Shown piece after piece: positions 20,204 through 29,701 of a stretch of DNA of 64,000 bases. The stretch lies in NCBI RefSeq assembly GCF_014652395.1, contig NZ_BMYS01000006.1, positions 62,001 through 126,000 of the forward strand, written 5' to 3'. Source of the DNA: Advenella faeciporci (GTDB taxonomy: Bacteria > Pseudomonadota > Gammaproteobacteria > Burkholderiales > Burkholderiaceae_B). The notes under the pieces were generated by a model. It was not told the DNA's origin, did not search any database, and was given only the letters and a program-made list of their open reading frames with translations. The translations under genes were made by a program, and so were the position numbers. The first letter of the stretch is position 1; each line of letters opens with the position of its first letter.

Positions 20204-21289
20204 TTAATTTCCTTTTACAACCATCAACTCTCGAACCGGCTGTTGCGGCTGATTCACCGCTGAGCGATTCATTTCACGGGTGGTATCCACAAACGGTTCC
20301 AGGGCCTGCCCTTTATTTTTACGCAGTACATCCCTGATCAGGTAAACCGGACGCTGCTTGGCCTCAAAATAGGTTTTTCCCACATACTCGCCCAGCAGTC
20401 CAATTGAAATCAGCTGGACGCCCCCCAGAAAAGTGATCATGGAAATTAACGAAGGGTAGCCTTGCACCGGCTCTCCCAGTACCAGGGTTTTAGCGACAAT
20501 CCACAGGGCAAACAAAATACCAGCCAGTGCCGTCAGAATGCCAGCCGCCATGGTCAGGCGCAAAGGCGCCACTGAAAATGAAGTAATACCCTCAAAAGCC
20601 AGCCCCATCAGGCCGGGATAATCCCACTTACTGGTACCCGCGGCACGGGGTAGCCGGTCATACTCAATCACTTTGGTGGGCAAGCCAATCCAGGCAAACA
20701 GCCCCTTCATATAACGATTGCGCTCACTCAACTGGCTCATGGCATTCACCGCCTTGCGGCTAAGCAAACGAAAATCACCGGTATCTTCAGGAATCTCAAC
20801 CTCACTGATGCGGTTCAGCAAACGATAAAAAGCATGGGCGGAAAATTGCTTGAACCAGGTTTCACCGGCCCGTGAACGGCGCTTCATGCTAACAACATCG
20901 GCACCCTCACGCCACGCCTGCAGCATGTCCGGAATCAGCTCCGGTGGATCCTGCAAATCGGCATCCATAATAATGATGGCCTGCCCCCCCGCGTAGGCCA
21001 GACCGGCGCTCAGGGCGGCCTCCTTGCCAAAATTGCGGCTCAGGCGGACCAGCTTCAGATGCTCATCCCAAGCGGCGCGCTCGGCCAGGAAATGCCCCGA
21101 CCCGTCGCGACTGCCATCATCCACCATCACCAGCTCATAATTGATCTCCAGCGGATCCAGGACTGAGGCCAGCCGGGGAAACAGTAACGGCAACATCTGC
21201 CTTTCGTTATAAACCGGAATCACGATAGATAAAACCAGGCCTTTTTCAGCCTGAAATAAAGATGTCCCGTTTTCTTCCATTGCACTCAT
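20204..21289 (-). CDS. Polyprenyl-phosphate glycosyltransferase, GT2 (ArnC/DPM1/GtrB-like)
   Basis: Membrane-attached GT2 enzyme that loads a sugar from a nucleotide donor onto undecaprenyl phosphate. The catalytic domain shows SIVIPVYNE, MVDDGSRDGS and the metal-binding IIMDADLQDPPE; two C-terminal membrane helices follow (about residues 238-265 and 279-300). The length is 361 residues from ATG 21289; CAGGTG lies upstream, and an in-frame GTG three codons earlier is the alternative. First gene of the four-gene GT2-GT83-regulator-kinase unit. Confidence 0.92.
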   Translation of the reverse strand: MSAMEENGTSLFQAEKGLVLSIVIPVYNERQMLPLLFPRLASVLDPLEINYELVMVDDGSRDGSGHFLAERAAWDEHLKLVRLSRNFGKEAALSAGLAYAGGQAIIIMDADLQDPPELIPDMLQAWREGADVVSMKRRSRAGETWFKQFSAHAFYRLLNRISEVEIPEDTGDFRLLSRKAVNAMSQLSERNRYMKGLFAWIGLPTKVIEYDRLPRAAGTSKWDYPGLMGLAFEGITSFSVAPLRLTMAAGILTALAGILFALWIVAKTLVLGEPVQGYPSLISMITFLGGVQLISIGLLGEYVGKTYFEAKQRPVYLIRDVLRKNKGQALEPFVDTTREMNRSAVNQPQQPVRELMVVKGN

Positions 21290-21381
21290 TGACAGCACCT
21301 GCTTTCATATTTTAAACATGACAGGCGTAAGAGTACGTCCTGGCGCAACAAGGAAACATCAATCAAAAATCAAGTAAATAT

Positions 21382-21409
21382 CAAAAAAAAAGCACGTCCG
21401 GAAACGTGC
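21382..21409 (-). terminator. Rho-independent terminator of bioC
   Basis: On the minus strand, GCACGT, loop TTCCGG, ACGTGC (stem 21392-21397 with 21404-21409), followed by a run of nine T (21383-21391). It starts 26 bases after the bioC stop and precedes the GT2 gene, so the glycosyltransferase unit is probably transcribed separately. Confidence 0.88.
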
Positions 21410-21435
21410 GTTGTGCGGGAACCGTCATGAGTGGT

Positions 21436-22359
21436 TCAGGTTTTTGATTTTCTGCCTCCTATGGAGCTCAGGGAAATACGGGTTTCACCGGCTGCCGTTT
21501 TGTGTACGGCACTTTTCCAGGCGTGACCATAGGCCACTTCAAGGCTTAAATGCAGTTTACCATCGGGCTGTCGCTGCTGTTCAAGGGCATCACACAAGCG
21601 CCGGTACCATTGGCGCCCAACCAAACCCTTATGCCGCCCGATGGTTGGGTTACCCCCCAGGGCGGAAACATCACGCAGCAGCTTTTGCGGGCTCTGGTAA
21701 GTCAGTGTAATCACTTCCTGGTCCATGACCGGATCAACAAAACCGTGCTCAAGCAGGATATCGCCAAAATCATGCATATCCACAAAGGGCACGGTTTGGG
21801 TTTGAATCCCGGCGGTTTCAACGGCCTTGCGCAATTCCATGAACGTGCCGGGACCAAGACAGGAAAACATGCATATGCCGCCAACCTGTATCACGCGCCG
21901 CCACTCGGCAATCACCTTATGCGGCTCGGGGTGCCAGTGCAGGGCCATATTAGACCAGACCAGGCCTGCCGATTCCGCCTCTAGCTGCATGGCTGCCAGA
22001 TCGGCCAGATGGAATTCATCCTGGGTTTTGCGTCCCAGTTTTGACACCCATACCTGCATGCCCTTGGGCAGGAAGGTCTTCCTGCAATGCTCGATAAATG
22101 AGGGACAGCTGTCCACCCCCAGCAGGCGGGATTTGGGAAAGCGCTCCTTAAGCGCCTGAAGCGAATGCCCTGGACCACAACCGGCATCAATCACCGTTTC
22201 CGGTGTGATGCGGATATAGCTTAAGCGCCCGATCATGCGACGGCTGATTTCATCATAAAAAAACCGGGAATCTTCCAGTAAACCACGGCGGGAAAATTGC
22301 TGGATGACATGTTCGGAATTGATGGGCAAAACCTGGGGGGAATAAATGGCCTGGGACAT
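21436..22359 (-). CDS. bioC: Malonyl-ACP O-methyltransferase, BioC-type
   Basis: SAM-dependent methyltransferase that methylates malonyl-ACP to start pimelate synthesis for biotin. It has 307 residues; SAM-binding motif I is VIDAGCGPGHSL, motif II-like LLGVDSCPSFIEHC, and LVWSNMALHWHPEP matches the BioC-specific substrate region. The ATG at 22359 is used; a GTG three codons upstream is possible. Position next to a divergent comFC is usual in this order. No other biotin gene is in the window. Confidence 0.85.
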   Translation of the reverse strand: MSQAIYSPQVLPINSEHVIQQFSRRGLLEDSRFFYDEISRRMIGRLSYIRITPETVIDAGCGPGHSLQALKERFPKSRLLGVDSCPSFIEHCRKTFLPKGMQVWVSKLGRKTQDEFHLADLAAMQLEAESAGLVWSNMALHWHPEPHKVIAEWRRVIQVGGICMFSCLGPGTFMELRKAVETAGIQTQTVPFVDMHDFGDILLEHGFVDPVMDQEVITLTYQSPQKLLRDVSALGGNPTIGRHKGLVGRQWYRRLCDALEQQRQPDGKLHLSLEVAYGHAWKSAVHKTAAGETRISLSSIGGRKSKT

Positions 22360-22371
22360 TGAGATCACTGA

Positions 22372-22386
22372 CGTATTGTTAATACG
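22372..22386. promoter_or_regulatory. Small palindrome in the bioC-comFC gap
   Basis: CGTATT, three bases, AATACG (22372-22386), 13 bases before the bioC start. Not a recognisable BirA or BioR site. It could be an operator or chance. Confidence 0.25.
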
Positions 22387-22438
22387 GGAAGAAAATGATT
22401 TGATAAGGCCATATTGTAAATAAGACTTCCCCGATTCT

Positions 22439-23203
22439 GTGCAAAACCCTTACGCAAACAAAAGATTAGGCTGGTTAAGCAGCCATGCCCAACAACTGGC
22501 CAGCCGCCTGAAGCTTGTCCTGCCCGGCACCTGCCCCTTGTGTGGCACCCCCCGTACGGGAGATGGATTCTGCCCCGACTGCCGCAACGATATTTTGCAC
22601 TCCATACGAAACCACCCCTATCGGTGTGCCCGCTGCTGCCTGGCCCTGCACAACCCGGGCCCTTGCCCGGACTGCAGCGAACAGGCCCTTCATACCGGAA
22701 CAATCATGGCCGCCTTCGATTATGTGCATCCCCTGGATAGCCTGGTTTTGCGCTACAAAAATGGCCGCCAGCTTGACCTGGCCCCGGCATTTTCACAACT
22801 GCTAAGCCAACAACTGCAAGACCGGGGTCTGCTGCCCCTCACAAACACCTGCCTGATTCCCATTCCGGGCAGCCGGCAGTCCCTTTCCCGGCGCGGTTTC
22901 AATCCGGCGGCTGAATTTGCACAACAGCTGGGAAAAAAACTACAATTGTCAGTTGAGCATTTTGTGCTGCACCGTCATAACCAGCATCTCAAGCAATCCA
23001 GCCTGTCCCGTCACGCACGTCGTGCCACCGCTGCCGGTTTGTATTATTGTTCGCGCCGCCTGGACATTCCTCATGCCATTCTGGTCGATGATATTGTAAC
23101 CACCTGCAGCACCATCGACAGTGCCGCCCGCGCCCTGCTGGCCGCCGGCGTGCAGCGCGTGGATGCCCTGGCCATTGCCCGCACTCCTCCCAAACATTTT
23201 TAA
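22439..23203 (+). CDS. comFC: ComF-family phosphoribosyltransferase-like protein
   Basis: Protein of 254 residues with an N-terminal zinc ribbon (CPLC, CPDC, CARC and CPDC pairs) and a C-terminal phosphoribosyltransferase fold whose PRPP loop is [12 protein letters not shown]. ComFC/GntX proteins are linked to DNA uptake and use; the biochemical reaction is not known. Start is GTG 22439 ([10 protein letters not shown]); no clear ribosome-binding site, so a slightly later start cannot be excluded. It is followed 8 bases later by trmL. Confidence 0.88.
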   Translation: MQNPYANKRLGWLSSHAQQLASRLKLVLPGTCPLCGTPRTGDGFCPDCRNDILHSIRNHPYRCARCCLALHNPGPCPDCSEQALHTGTIMAAFDYVHPLDSLVLRYKNGRQLDLAPAFSQLLSQQLQDRGLLPLTNTCLIPIPGSRQSLSRRGFNPAAEFAQQLGKKLQLSVEHFVLHRHNQHLKQSSLSRHARRATAAGLYYCSRRLDIPHAILVDDIVTTCSTIDSAARALLAAGVQRVDALAIARTPPKHF

Positions 23204-23211
23204 GCAATCAC

Positions 23212-23682
23212 ATGTTCCACATTATTCTTGTTTCTCCTGAAATTCCCGCCAATACCGGCAATATCATCCGCCTGGCCGCCAACACCGGCATACAGCTGCA
23301 TCTGGTCAAGCCGCTGGGTTTCATGCTTGACGACAAGCGTCTGCGCCGCGCCGGGCTGGACTACCATGAATGGGCCGATATCCAGGTTCACGACCATCTG
23401 CAAGAGGCCATCGAATCAACGGGTGCGGCAGCCGGACATATTTATGCCATTTCCACCAAAGGCCAACGCCACATTGGCAACATTAAGATTACCGATGGCG
23501 ATGTATTTGTTTTTGGCAGGGAAACGGCCGGACTCAAACCCGAAGAGTGGGACATTATAGGGCTGGAAAATGCCGTGCGCCTGCCCATGCGCCCTGACTC
23601 ACGCAGCCTGAACCTGTCCAATGCGGTTGCCATTACCGTGTACGAGGCATGGCGCCACATAGGCTATACCGGAAGCGTCTAG
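23212..23682 (+). CDS. trmL: tRNA (cytidine(34)-2'-O)-methyltransferase
   Basis: SPOUT methyltransferase that 2'-O-methylates the wobble base of tRNA-Leu isoacceptors. The length is 156 residues with the three knot motifs: [32 protein letters not shown] and [18 protein letters not shown]. Short TrmL-type length without an extra RNA-binding domain distinguishes it from TrmH and RlmB. Confidence 0.95.
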   Translation: MFHIILVSPEIPANTGNIIRLAANTGIQLHLVKPLGFMLDDKRLRRAGLDYHEWADIQVHDHLQEAIESTGAAAGHIYAISTKGQRHIGNIKITDGDVFVFGRETAGLKPEEWDIIGLENAVRLPMRPDSRSLNLSNAVAITVYEAWRHIGYTGSV

Positions 23683-23707
23683 TCCGGAAAGCCTTCACGG
23701 CAACGCT

Positions 23708-25177
23708 TTAACGGCGCCAGAATCCGGGAGTAAAAATAACCAGTACGGTGAACAGTTCAAGACGCCCGATCAGCATGGCCAGGGTACATAGCCAAATTTG
23801 AAAATCGGACAAGACGCTGTAATTGCCCATGGGCCCAACACCGCCCAAACCGGGGCCAATATTGTTAAGGCTGGCAAAAACGGCAGAAAACGCCGTGGTT
23901 GGCTCGGCCCCTGACAACAGCATGACCGCCGACAACGCCATTAACGTCAAGGCATACACCAGCATGAAAACCATGATGGACATAATCACGCCCTGGTCAA
24001 TAATGCGCGCCCCCAGCCTGACCGGAAACACCGCATGCGGATGCAGGATATGACGGATTTCAGTGCGGATCTGCTTGATGACCAAAATCAGGCGGATCAT
24101 TTTGATGCCACCGCCGGTAGATCCCGACGAGGTTGCACAGGCCCCCAGAAACAACATGAGAATCGGCAGGAACATTGGCCATTGCAGGTAATCCACATTG
24201 GCAAAACCGGTGGTGGTCGCTACGGAAATTGTATTGAACATGCCAAACCTGAAGGCCTCGAGCAGGTTGGAGTACTCATTGGAAAAGAAGAGATAAAGAC
24301 TGATCAGGACACCGCTGGCCAGCACCAGACGCAAGAAAGGAATCGTTTCCGGGCAAAAACGGTAAATGGACAAATCACGGTTGCGAATAACCTTGAAATG
24401 AGTGGCAAAATTAATGCCGGCAAACAGCATGAACACCATCGCCACCATCTCAGCGGCCGGCGAATTGATATCCATAAAGCCGCCACTGTAAGTGGAAAAG
24501 CCCCCTAAACCCATCGTGGATGCGGTATGGCACCAGGCATCAAACCAGCCAAGGCCCACCAGACGATAGGCAATCAGGCACAAAACCGAAGCCGAAAAGT
24601 AAATGGCATACAGCACCTTGGCCGTTCCGGCAATGCGGGGGGTTAATTTCTCTTCTTTCATGGGCCCTGGAATTTCGCCCCGCATCACCTGATGTCCACC
24701 CACCCCCAGCATGGGCAAAATGGCGACTGCCAGCACCAGGATACCCATGCCGCCAAACCAGACCAAGGTATGGCGCCAAAGATTCAGGGATTCGGGCAGT
24801 TTTGCCACGTCTGGCAAGACTGAAGCACCCGTGGTGGTCAGCCCCGACATGGCTTCGTAATAAGCATGGGTAAAAGACAGTTTTACCCCCACATGAGACG
24901 CTTCCAGCATTAAAGGCAGGGCTGCCAGAAGGGGAAACACGGTCCACACCAGAAACACCAGCAACAGCCCGTCACGCGGACGCAATTCACGGCGAAACGG
25001 GTAAGTCAGCAGCCAAAGCAACAAGCCACTGCCACTTGCCAGCATGAAACTGGTCAGAAAACTCTGATCGGCACCATCCTCAAAGAGGCGTGAAAAAAAA
25101 TAAGGAAACAACAAGGTCAGTGAGAACACCACCATGGTCAGGCCGAGCGCATGCAAGACATTCAGGATACTGCGCAT
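23708..25177 (-). CDS. trkH: Trk potassium uptake system, membrane subunit
   Basis: K+ translocating subunit of the Trk system. It has 489 residues and about ten membrane segments arranged as four channel-like repeats; selectivity-filter-like stretches include SGLTTTGASVLP, TASTMGLGGFST, TISVATTTGFAN and ASLNNIGPGLGGVG. Follows trkA by 8 bases in the ntrY-ntrX-trkA-trkH order. Confidence 0.96.
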   Translation of the reverse strand: MRSILNVLHALGLTMVVFSLTLLFPYFFSRLFEDGADQSFLTSFMLASGSGLLLWLLTYPFRRELRPRDGLLLVFLVWTVFPLLAALPLMLEASHVGVKLSFTHAYYEAMSGLTTTGASVLPDVAKLPESLNLWRHTLVWFGGMGILVLAVAILPMLGVGGHQVMRGEIPGPMKEEKLTPRIAGTAKVLYAIYFSASVLCLIAYRLVGLGWFDAWCHTASTMGLGGFSTYSGGFMDINSPAAEMVAMVFMLFAGINFATHFKVIRNRDLSIYRFCPETIPFLRLVLASGVLISLYLFFSNEYSNLLEAFRFGMFNTISVATTTGFANVDYLQWPMFLPILMLFLGACATSSGSTGGGIKMIRLILVIKQIRTEIRHILHPHAVFPVRLGARIIDQGVIMSIMVFMLVYALTLMALSAVMLLSGAEPTTAFSAVFASLNNIGPGLGGVGPMGNYSVLSDFQIWLCTLAMLIGRLELFTVLVIFTPGFWRR

Positions 25178-25185
25178 TCGATTTC

Positions 25186-26562
25186 CTAGAAAAACATGGC
25201 CGAAACCTGGAACATTTTTTCAACTTTCTTCATGGTTTCACGGTTTGCCGCATAAACAATAACGTGATCCCCCTGGCGAATCACGGTATCGGGCTCGGGC
25301 ATAATCAGGTAACCCTCACGGAAAATAACCGCCAGTGTTGAAGACTTTGGGAACTGGATATCCTTCACCGAGCGGTCGGCCAGTTTCGAACTGCTGATAT
25401 CGCCCAGCACCTCGAACTCGATCACTTCGGCCGCGCCACGACGCAAGCGATGACCGGCCACCACCGCCCCCTGGCGCACATCACGCAACAAGGCGCCAAT
25501 GGTGGCCTGGGCAGGCGAAACCGCGATATCAATCATGCTGCCCTGCATGAGCTCGCCATAAGCCTGGCGCGAGATAAGTGCAATCACCTTGCGGGCTCCC
25601 AGCCGTTTGGCCAACAGGGACGACATGATATTGTCCTCATCGTCATTGGTCAGGGCCAGCCAGGTGTCCATTTCGGCAATATTCTCGCTTTCCAGCAAGG
25701 ACTCATCAGTGCCGTTGCCATGCAAGACCAGCACGTTTTCGGGCAGCATGGACGCCAGCCACTGGCAACGCGCCTTGTTGCTTTCAATAATGCGAACGTT
25801 GTAATTTTCCTGGGCCAGTTCCTTGGCCAGCCGATAACCAATATTGCCACCACCGGCAATCATGATGGAACGAATGCGTTTTTTTTCTTTATGGAAAGAA
25901 GCAATGCTTTCCCGGGCCTGCCGGGTGTCAATGGCCAGCACCAATTCATCATCGGCCTGAATGGCACCCACCCGGTTCATGGGAATGGAAACCTCACCCC
26001 GCATGACTTCCAGAATACGGGTGTTCAGGTTAGGCAGGTTCAGGTGTGTTTCATCGATCTGGTGGCCAATCAGGGAGCTTTTGCGTCCCACTTTAAGAAT
26101 GACCACGCTAACCCGGCCCTGCGCAAACTCGACAACCTGCAAGGCTTCGGGAAACTCAATCAGGCTGTACAGATATTGCGTGACGCTTTTTTCGGGGCTG
26201 ATAACGAAATCCACCCCAAAGCTTTCAGCCAGCAACGCTTCATTTTCAGAATAAGACTGTCCCCTGACCCGAACAATGCGACGCGGTATATTGAACGCAT
26301 CACGGGCAATGGCACAGGCCACCAGATTGGACGCATCAGTGGCGGCACAGGCCACCAGAAGATCGGTGTCATCGGCCCCGGCTTCCTCAAGGACATCGGG
26401 CAATGAGCCATCACCCAGCACGCAACGCAAATCAAAGCGCTCCTGCAAATAGGTAAGCCGATCGGGGTTGGTATCGACCACCGTGATGTCATTTTGTTCC
26501 GACACGAGGTTTTCGGCCACGCTGGAACCTACACGCCCCGCCCCGATGATAAGGATCTTCAT
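25186..26562 (-). CDS. trkA: Trk potassium uptake system, regulatory NAD-binding subunit
   Basis: Cytoplasmic gating ring subunit of 458 residues with two tandem RCK units. The nucleotide-binding loops are MKILIIGAGRVGSSVAENL at the start and IMIAGGGNIGYRLAKEL near residue 235; each is followed by a TrkA-C domain. Starts 15 bases after the NtrX-like gene. Confidence 0.97.
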   Translation of the reverse strand: MKILIIGAGRVGSSVAENLVSEQNDITVVDTNPDRLTYLQERFDLRCVLGDGSLPDVLEEAGADDTDLLVACAATDASNLVACAIARDAFNIPRRIVRVRGQSYSENEALLAESFGVDFVISPEKSVTQYLYSLIEFPEALQVVEFAQGRVSVVILKVGRKSSLIGHQIDETHLNLPNLNTRILEVMRGEVSIPMNRVGAIQADDELVLAIDTRQARESIASFHKEKKRIRSIMIAGGGNIGYRLAKELAQENYNVRIIESNKARCQWLASMLPENVLVLHGNGTDESLLESENIAEMDTWLALTNDDEDNIMSSLLAKRLGARKVIALISRQAYGELMQGSMIDIAVSPAQATIGALLRDVRQGAVVAGHRLRRGAAEVIEFEVLGDISSSKLADRSVKDIQFPKSSTLAVIFREGYLIMPEPDTVIRQGDHVIVYAANRETMKKVEKMFQVSAMFF

Positions 26563-26577
26563 GAAAGAAGACCGTAA

Positions 26578-27297
26578 TTAGGCGTTGCGCTTGCGGGATG
26601 AATCGATACCCAGCTGGCGCAGCTTGCGATACAGGTGGGTGCGTTCCAGTCCGGTTTTTTCCGAGACGCGTGTCATGCTATGATTTTCACGTCCCAGGTG
26701 GTATTCAAAATAAACCCGTTCAAATTCATCACGTGCATCACGCAAAGGCTGGTCAAGGGTAATGTTGCCCAGCATGGAGCCTTGTTGCTGAGGCGCAGCC
26801 TCTTGAACGGGCGCAGCGGCTGCAACAGCGGCTGGCGCAGCGGTAAACGCAGGAGCTGCCGGCGCTTTGACCGCGGCTGGCGCAGGACGGGCAGCCGGTG
26901 CCATACCGGCAGAAGCCAACACCTGTTTGGCATGGGGACGTGCCAGGCCAGACTGGACCGTTTTAAGAAGCTTTTGCAAGGTAATGGGCTTTTCAAGAAA
27001 ATCCATGGCGCCAATGCGAGTTGCCTCTACGGCGGTATCCACCGTAGCATGGCCGCTCATCATGATTACCGGCATATCAAGCAATCCCTGTGAGCCCCAT
27101 TCTTTTAGCAGACTGACACCATCGGTATCGGGCATCCAGATATCGAGCAAGACCAGGTCTGGCCGGTATCTCAGGCGCGCGGCACGTGCCTGGGAAGCAT
27201 TTTCAGCGAGTTCCACGGTATGACCTTCGTCATACAAAATTTCAGAAAGAAGCTCACGAATTCCAATTTCATCGTCTACCACCAGTATTCTGGCCAT
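26578..27297 (-). CDS. NtrX-like response regulator lacking the AAA+ domain (REC-Fis)
   Basis: Protein of 239 residues with a receiver domain (acidic VVDDE, D52 in LVLLDIWMPD, Lys in LEKPITLQKLL), a linker of about 55 residues very rich in Ala and Pro (about 120-173), and a C-terminal Fis-type helix-turn-helix (ENHSMTRVSEKTGLERTHLY). The sigma-54-activating ATPase present in NtrX and NtrC is absent, so it cannot remodel sigma-54 polymerase. It follows the NtrY-like kinase and probably receives phosphate from it. Such short regulators upstream of trkA occur across Burkholderiales; output is unknown. Confidence 0.9.
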   Translation of the reverse strand: MARILVVDDEIGIRELLSEILYDEGHTVELAENASQARAARLRYRPDLVLLDIWMPDTDGVSLLKEWGSQGLLDMPVIMMSGHATVDTAVEATRIGAMDFLEKPITLQKLLKTVQSGLARPHAKQVLASAGMAPAARPAPAAVKAPAAPAFTAAPAAVAAAAPVQEAAPQQQGSMLGNITLDQPLRDARDEFERVYFEYHLGRENHSMTRVSEKTGLERTHLYRKLRQLGIDSSRKRNA

Positions 27298-27364
27298 ATG
27301 TAGTCACCTATTACTAACGTACTTCAGTACTATTATTTAAATCTGATTAATCGAATTATAACCA

Positions 27365-29701
27365 TCAGGACATGGTTTTTTTGCTTTTCTTCACAAGTCT
27401 CGTGAGTAAAATCGAGATACGGGCGCCACCTTCCTTGCGATTTGAAATGTCAATCTTGCCACCATGCTCTTCGATGATTTTGCGAACAATTGCCAAGCCA
27501 AGACCTGTGCCGTGCACCTTGGTCGTTACGTATGGCTCAAAAGCATTCTGTAAAACCTGTGATGTAAATCCACACCCCCGATCCTCGATCATTATTCTAA
27601 CCGCTTCACCTTCATCGGTGGCGCCTGTTGCGACTTTTGTGAGCATGGTCTGAATGGTGATGCCTGGCTCGTCTCCGTCAAGCTCGATATCAGCCATGGC
27701 ATCACGGGAATTGGCCATCAGGTTGTTTAAAACCTGACGCAACTGGGTCGGATCAGCCTCGACCTCTGGCAGCATGGCATCAAGTTTCAGGCCTACCCGC
27801 CGGTTCAGCGGTTCTTCGGCATGATTTCCTTCGGGGTCCCAGCCATACAGCAAGGCAAGATCCGTTATTAAAGCATTAATATTGACGTGTTGCATCTGTG
27901 CAGGCGGTGTTCGGGCATATTCGCGGAAATCATCCACCATTTTTTTCAGTGAAGTCACCTGGTTCACGATGGTATTGGTGGAACGGATCAGCATGTTGGC
28001 ATCGGCTTCCTCCAGTTTGTCGGTCAGCTTCATGGCAAGCCTTTCAGCCGACAATTGAATGGGTGTCAGGGGATTCTTGATTTCATGAGCCAGCCTGCGT
28101 GCCACCTCTCCCCAGGCAACCGCACGGTTGGCTGAAATGACCTCGGAAATATCGTCAAATACAACCACATAACCGGTTTGCCGACCATCCACCCTAAGCC
28201 GAGTGCCACGCATCAACAACGTGACCGTTTTCTGGTCCCCCCCCGATTCCGCACCAATCATGATTTCGATTTGTTCTTGCCAATAATGGCGCCCCGAACC
28301 TACCGCCGCGTGATTGGAAAAGGCCTTGCGGATGTCCTGCGTGAACTCAATCAGGTTATCCACCACTTCCAGCGGCCGCCCCGGCACCGAACGCAGGTCT
28401 TCATTCAGGATGGTCTGGGCACCCTTGTTCACGGTCGTGACATTAAAACGCTCATCAAAAACAATGACCCCCGATGACAGGCCCTCCATTACGCTTTCCA
28501 GATACACATTGGAACGTTCCAGTTGCAGGCGGTTCAGCTCCACCTGCTTGCGGGCCTCATCAAGCTGGTGCGTCATCATGTTGAACGAACGTGTCAGCTG
28601 CCCCACTTCGTCCTTGGCATCGGGTTCGGGCAACGGCCGGTAATCACCAATCGCCACCGCCTGTGTGCCTTCAGCCAGATTCAGCAGGGGCTGGACCAGC
28701 TGACGGGCAATGGCCAGCGCCACACCAATAGAGGCAAACACGGTTAACAGCAAGGCCATGGTCAGGGTAATGCCATACAGATTGCGAATACCGGTACGGG
28801 ACAGTGCCAGCTCTTCATAATCACGAAAACCCTGTTGCACCTGGTTCAGGTGACTGCCCAGATTCTCGGAAACCAGATGGGTCAGTTGCAGCCAATACGG
28901 TTCAGGGGCTGCCCCCAGTGGCACATCAAACCGGAAAGAATGGGTAAACACGGGCACAATGACCCGAATCCTGAGCTGCGGGTTTTCCGTGTCAGGGCTG
29001 CCGGACTCTTCGGCACGGGCATATTGCCGCGTCAGCTTGAGCTGGTTCACAATACTGGCCGGCGGCATGGAGGGCAATAAACTGCCAAAATTTGAAGTGG
29101 AAAATGCCACAACACGGTTACCGGCCGCGGAAAAAACCAGGGCCTCGCCAAGGCCATTGGCTTCACGCAGTCGCGTCAGCTCCAGCGGCATTTCCTGTTC
29201 GGGCACCCGTGACAGATCACTGGAAATGGCTTTTGCACGGGCCAGCAAATCGGCCACCTGGCTGTCCAGCGAAGCCCGTCCCAGGGCCAGCCCCGATTCC
29301 AGCGCACTGTCCACCTTGACGTTAAACCATGACTCGACAGAGCGGGACATGAACTGTACCGACAGCAAATAAATAACCACCCCAGGAATAATTGCCATCA
29401 CGGCAAAAGCCATGGCAAACCGGGAAGTCAGGCGGGCGCCGAATTTTTTCTTGCGCAATTGGCGAACCAGTCGCCAGGTAAGCGTTGCGACCCAGATAAA
29501 CAAAGCAAGGGCCAACACGCCATTAAGCAGCAGCAGCAAATCAAACTGCTGGGCAAAACGCGACGTGTTCCCGGTTGAACCAACCAGCAAACCCAGCAAA
29601 ACAAATGCCGCCAACACAATGATCATGAAGCTGATTTTCACCAGCCATGAAATCAGGAGCTGGGTTTTATGTCCAAAACTTTTAAGGTGAAATTTTTCCA
29701 T
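27365..29701 (-). CDS. ntrY: NtrY-like sensor histidine kinase
   Basis: Large membrane kinase of 778 residues: N-terminal membrane helices (about residues 20-45, 50-75 and 90-115), a periplasmic region, another helix near 310-335, HAMP, a PAS-like segment (LESVMEGLSSGVIVFDE), the phospho-acceptor in RRLAHEIKNPLTPIQ, and ATPase motifs NNLMANSRDAM, EDRGCGF and GTGLGLAIVRKI. The ATG at 29701 lies 49 bases inside the end of the DUF4390 gene, a long but plausible overlap. Partner of the downstream REC-Fis regulator; signal unknown (NtrY homologues respond to nitrogen or redox state). Confidence 0.93.
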   Translation of the reverse strand: MEKFHLKSFGHKTQLLISWLVKISFMIIVLAAFVLLGLLVGSTGNTSRFAQQFDLLLLLNGVLALALFIWVATLTWRLVRQLRKKKFGARLTSRFAMAFAVMAIIPGVVIYLLSVQFMSRSVESWFNVKVDSALESGLALGRASLDSQVADLLARAKAISSDLSRVPEQEMPLELTRLREANGLGEALVFSAAGNRVVAFSTSNFGSLLPSMPPASIVNQLKLTRQYARAEESGSPDTENPQLRIRVIVPVFTHSFRFDVPLGAAPEPYWLQLTHLVSENLGSHLNQVQQGFRDYEELALSRTGIRNLYGITLTMALLLTVFASIGVALAIARQLVQPLLNLAEGTQAVAIGDYRPLPEPDAKDEVGQLTRSFNMMTHQLDEARKQVELNRLQLERSNVYLESVMEGLSSGVIVFDERFNVTTVNKGAQTILNEDLRSVPGRPLEVVDNLIEFTQDIRKAFSNHAAVGSGRHYWQEQIEIMIGAESGGDQKTVTLLMRGTRLRVDGRQTGYVVVFDDISEVISANRAVAWGEVARRLAHEIKNPLTPIQLSAERLAMKLTDKLEEADANMLIRSTNTIVNQVTSLKKMVDDFREYARTPPAQMQHVNINALITDLALLYGWDPEGNHAEEPLNRRVGLKLDAMLPEVEADPTQLRQVLNNLMANSRDAMADIELDGDEPGITIQTMLTKVATGATDEGEAVRIMIEDRGCGFTSQVLQNAFEPYVTTKVHGTGLGLAIVRKIIEEHGGKIDISNRKEGGARISILLTRLVKKSKKTMS

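Noticed and set aside
25450-26406. 318-codon plus-strand open frame opposite trkA
   Set aside because: Antisense to complete trkA; product resembles a mirrored codon pattern, no domain seen.
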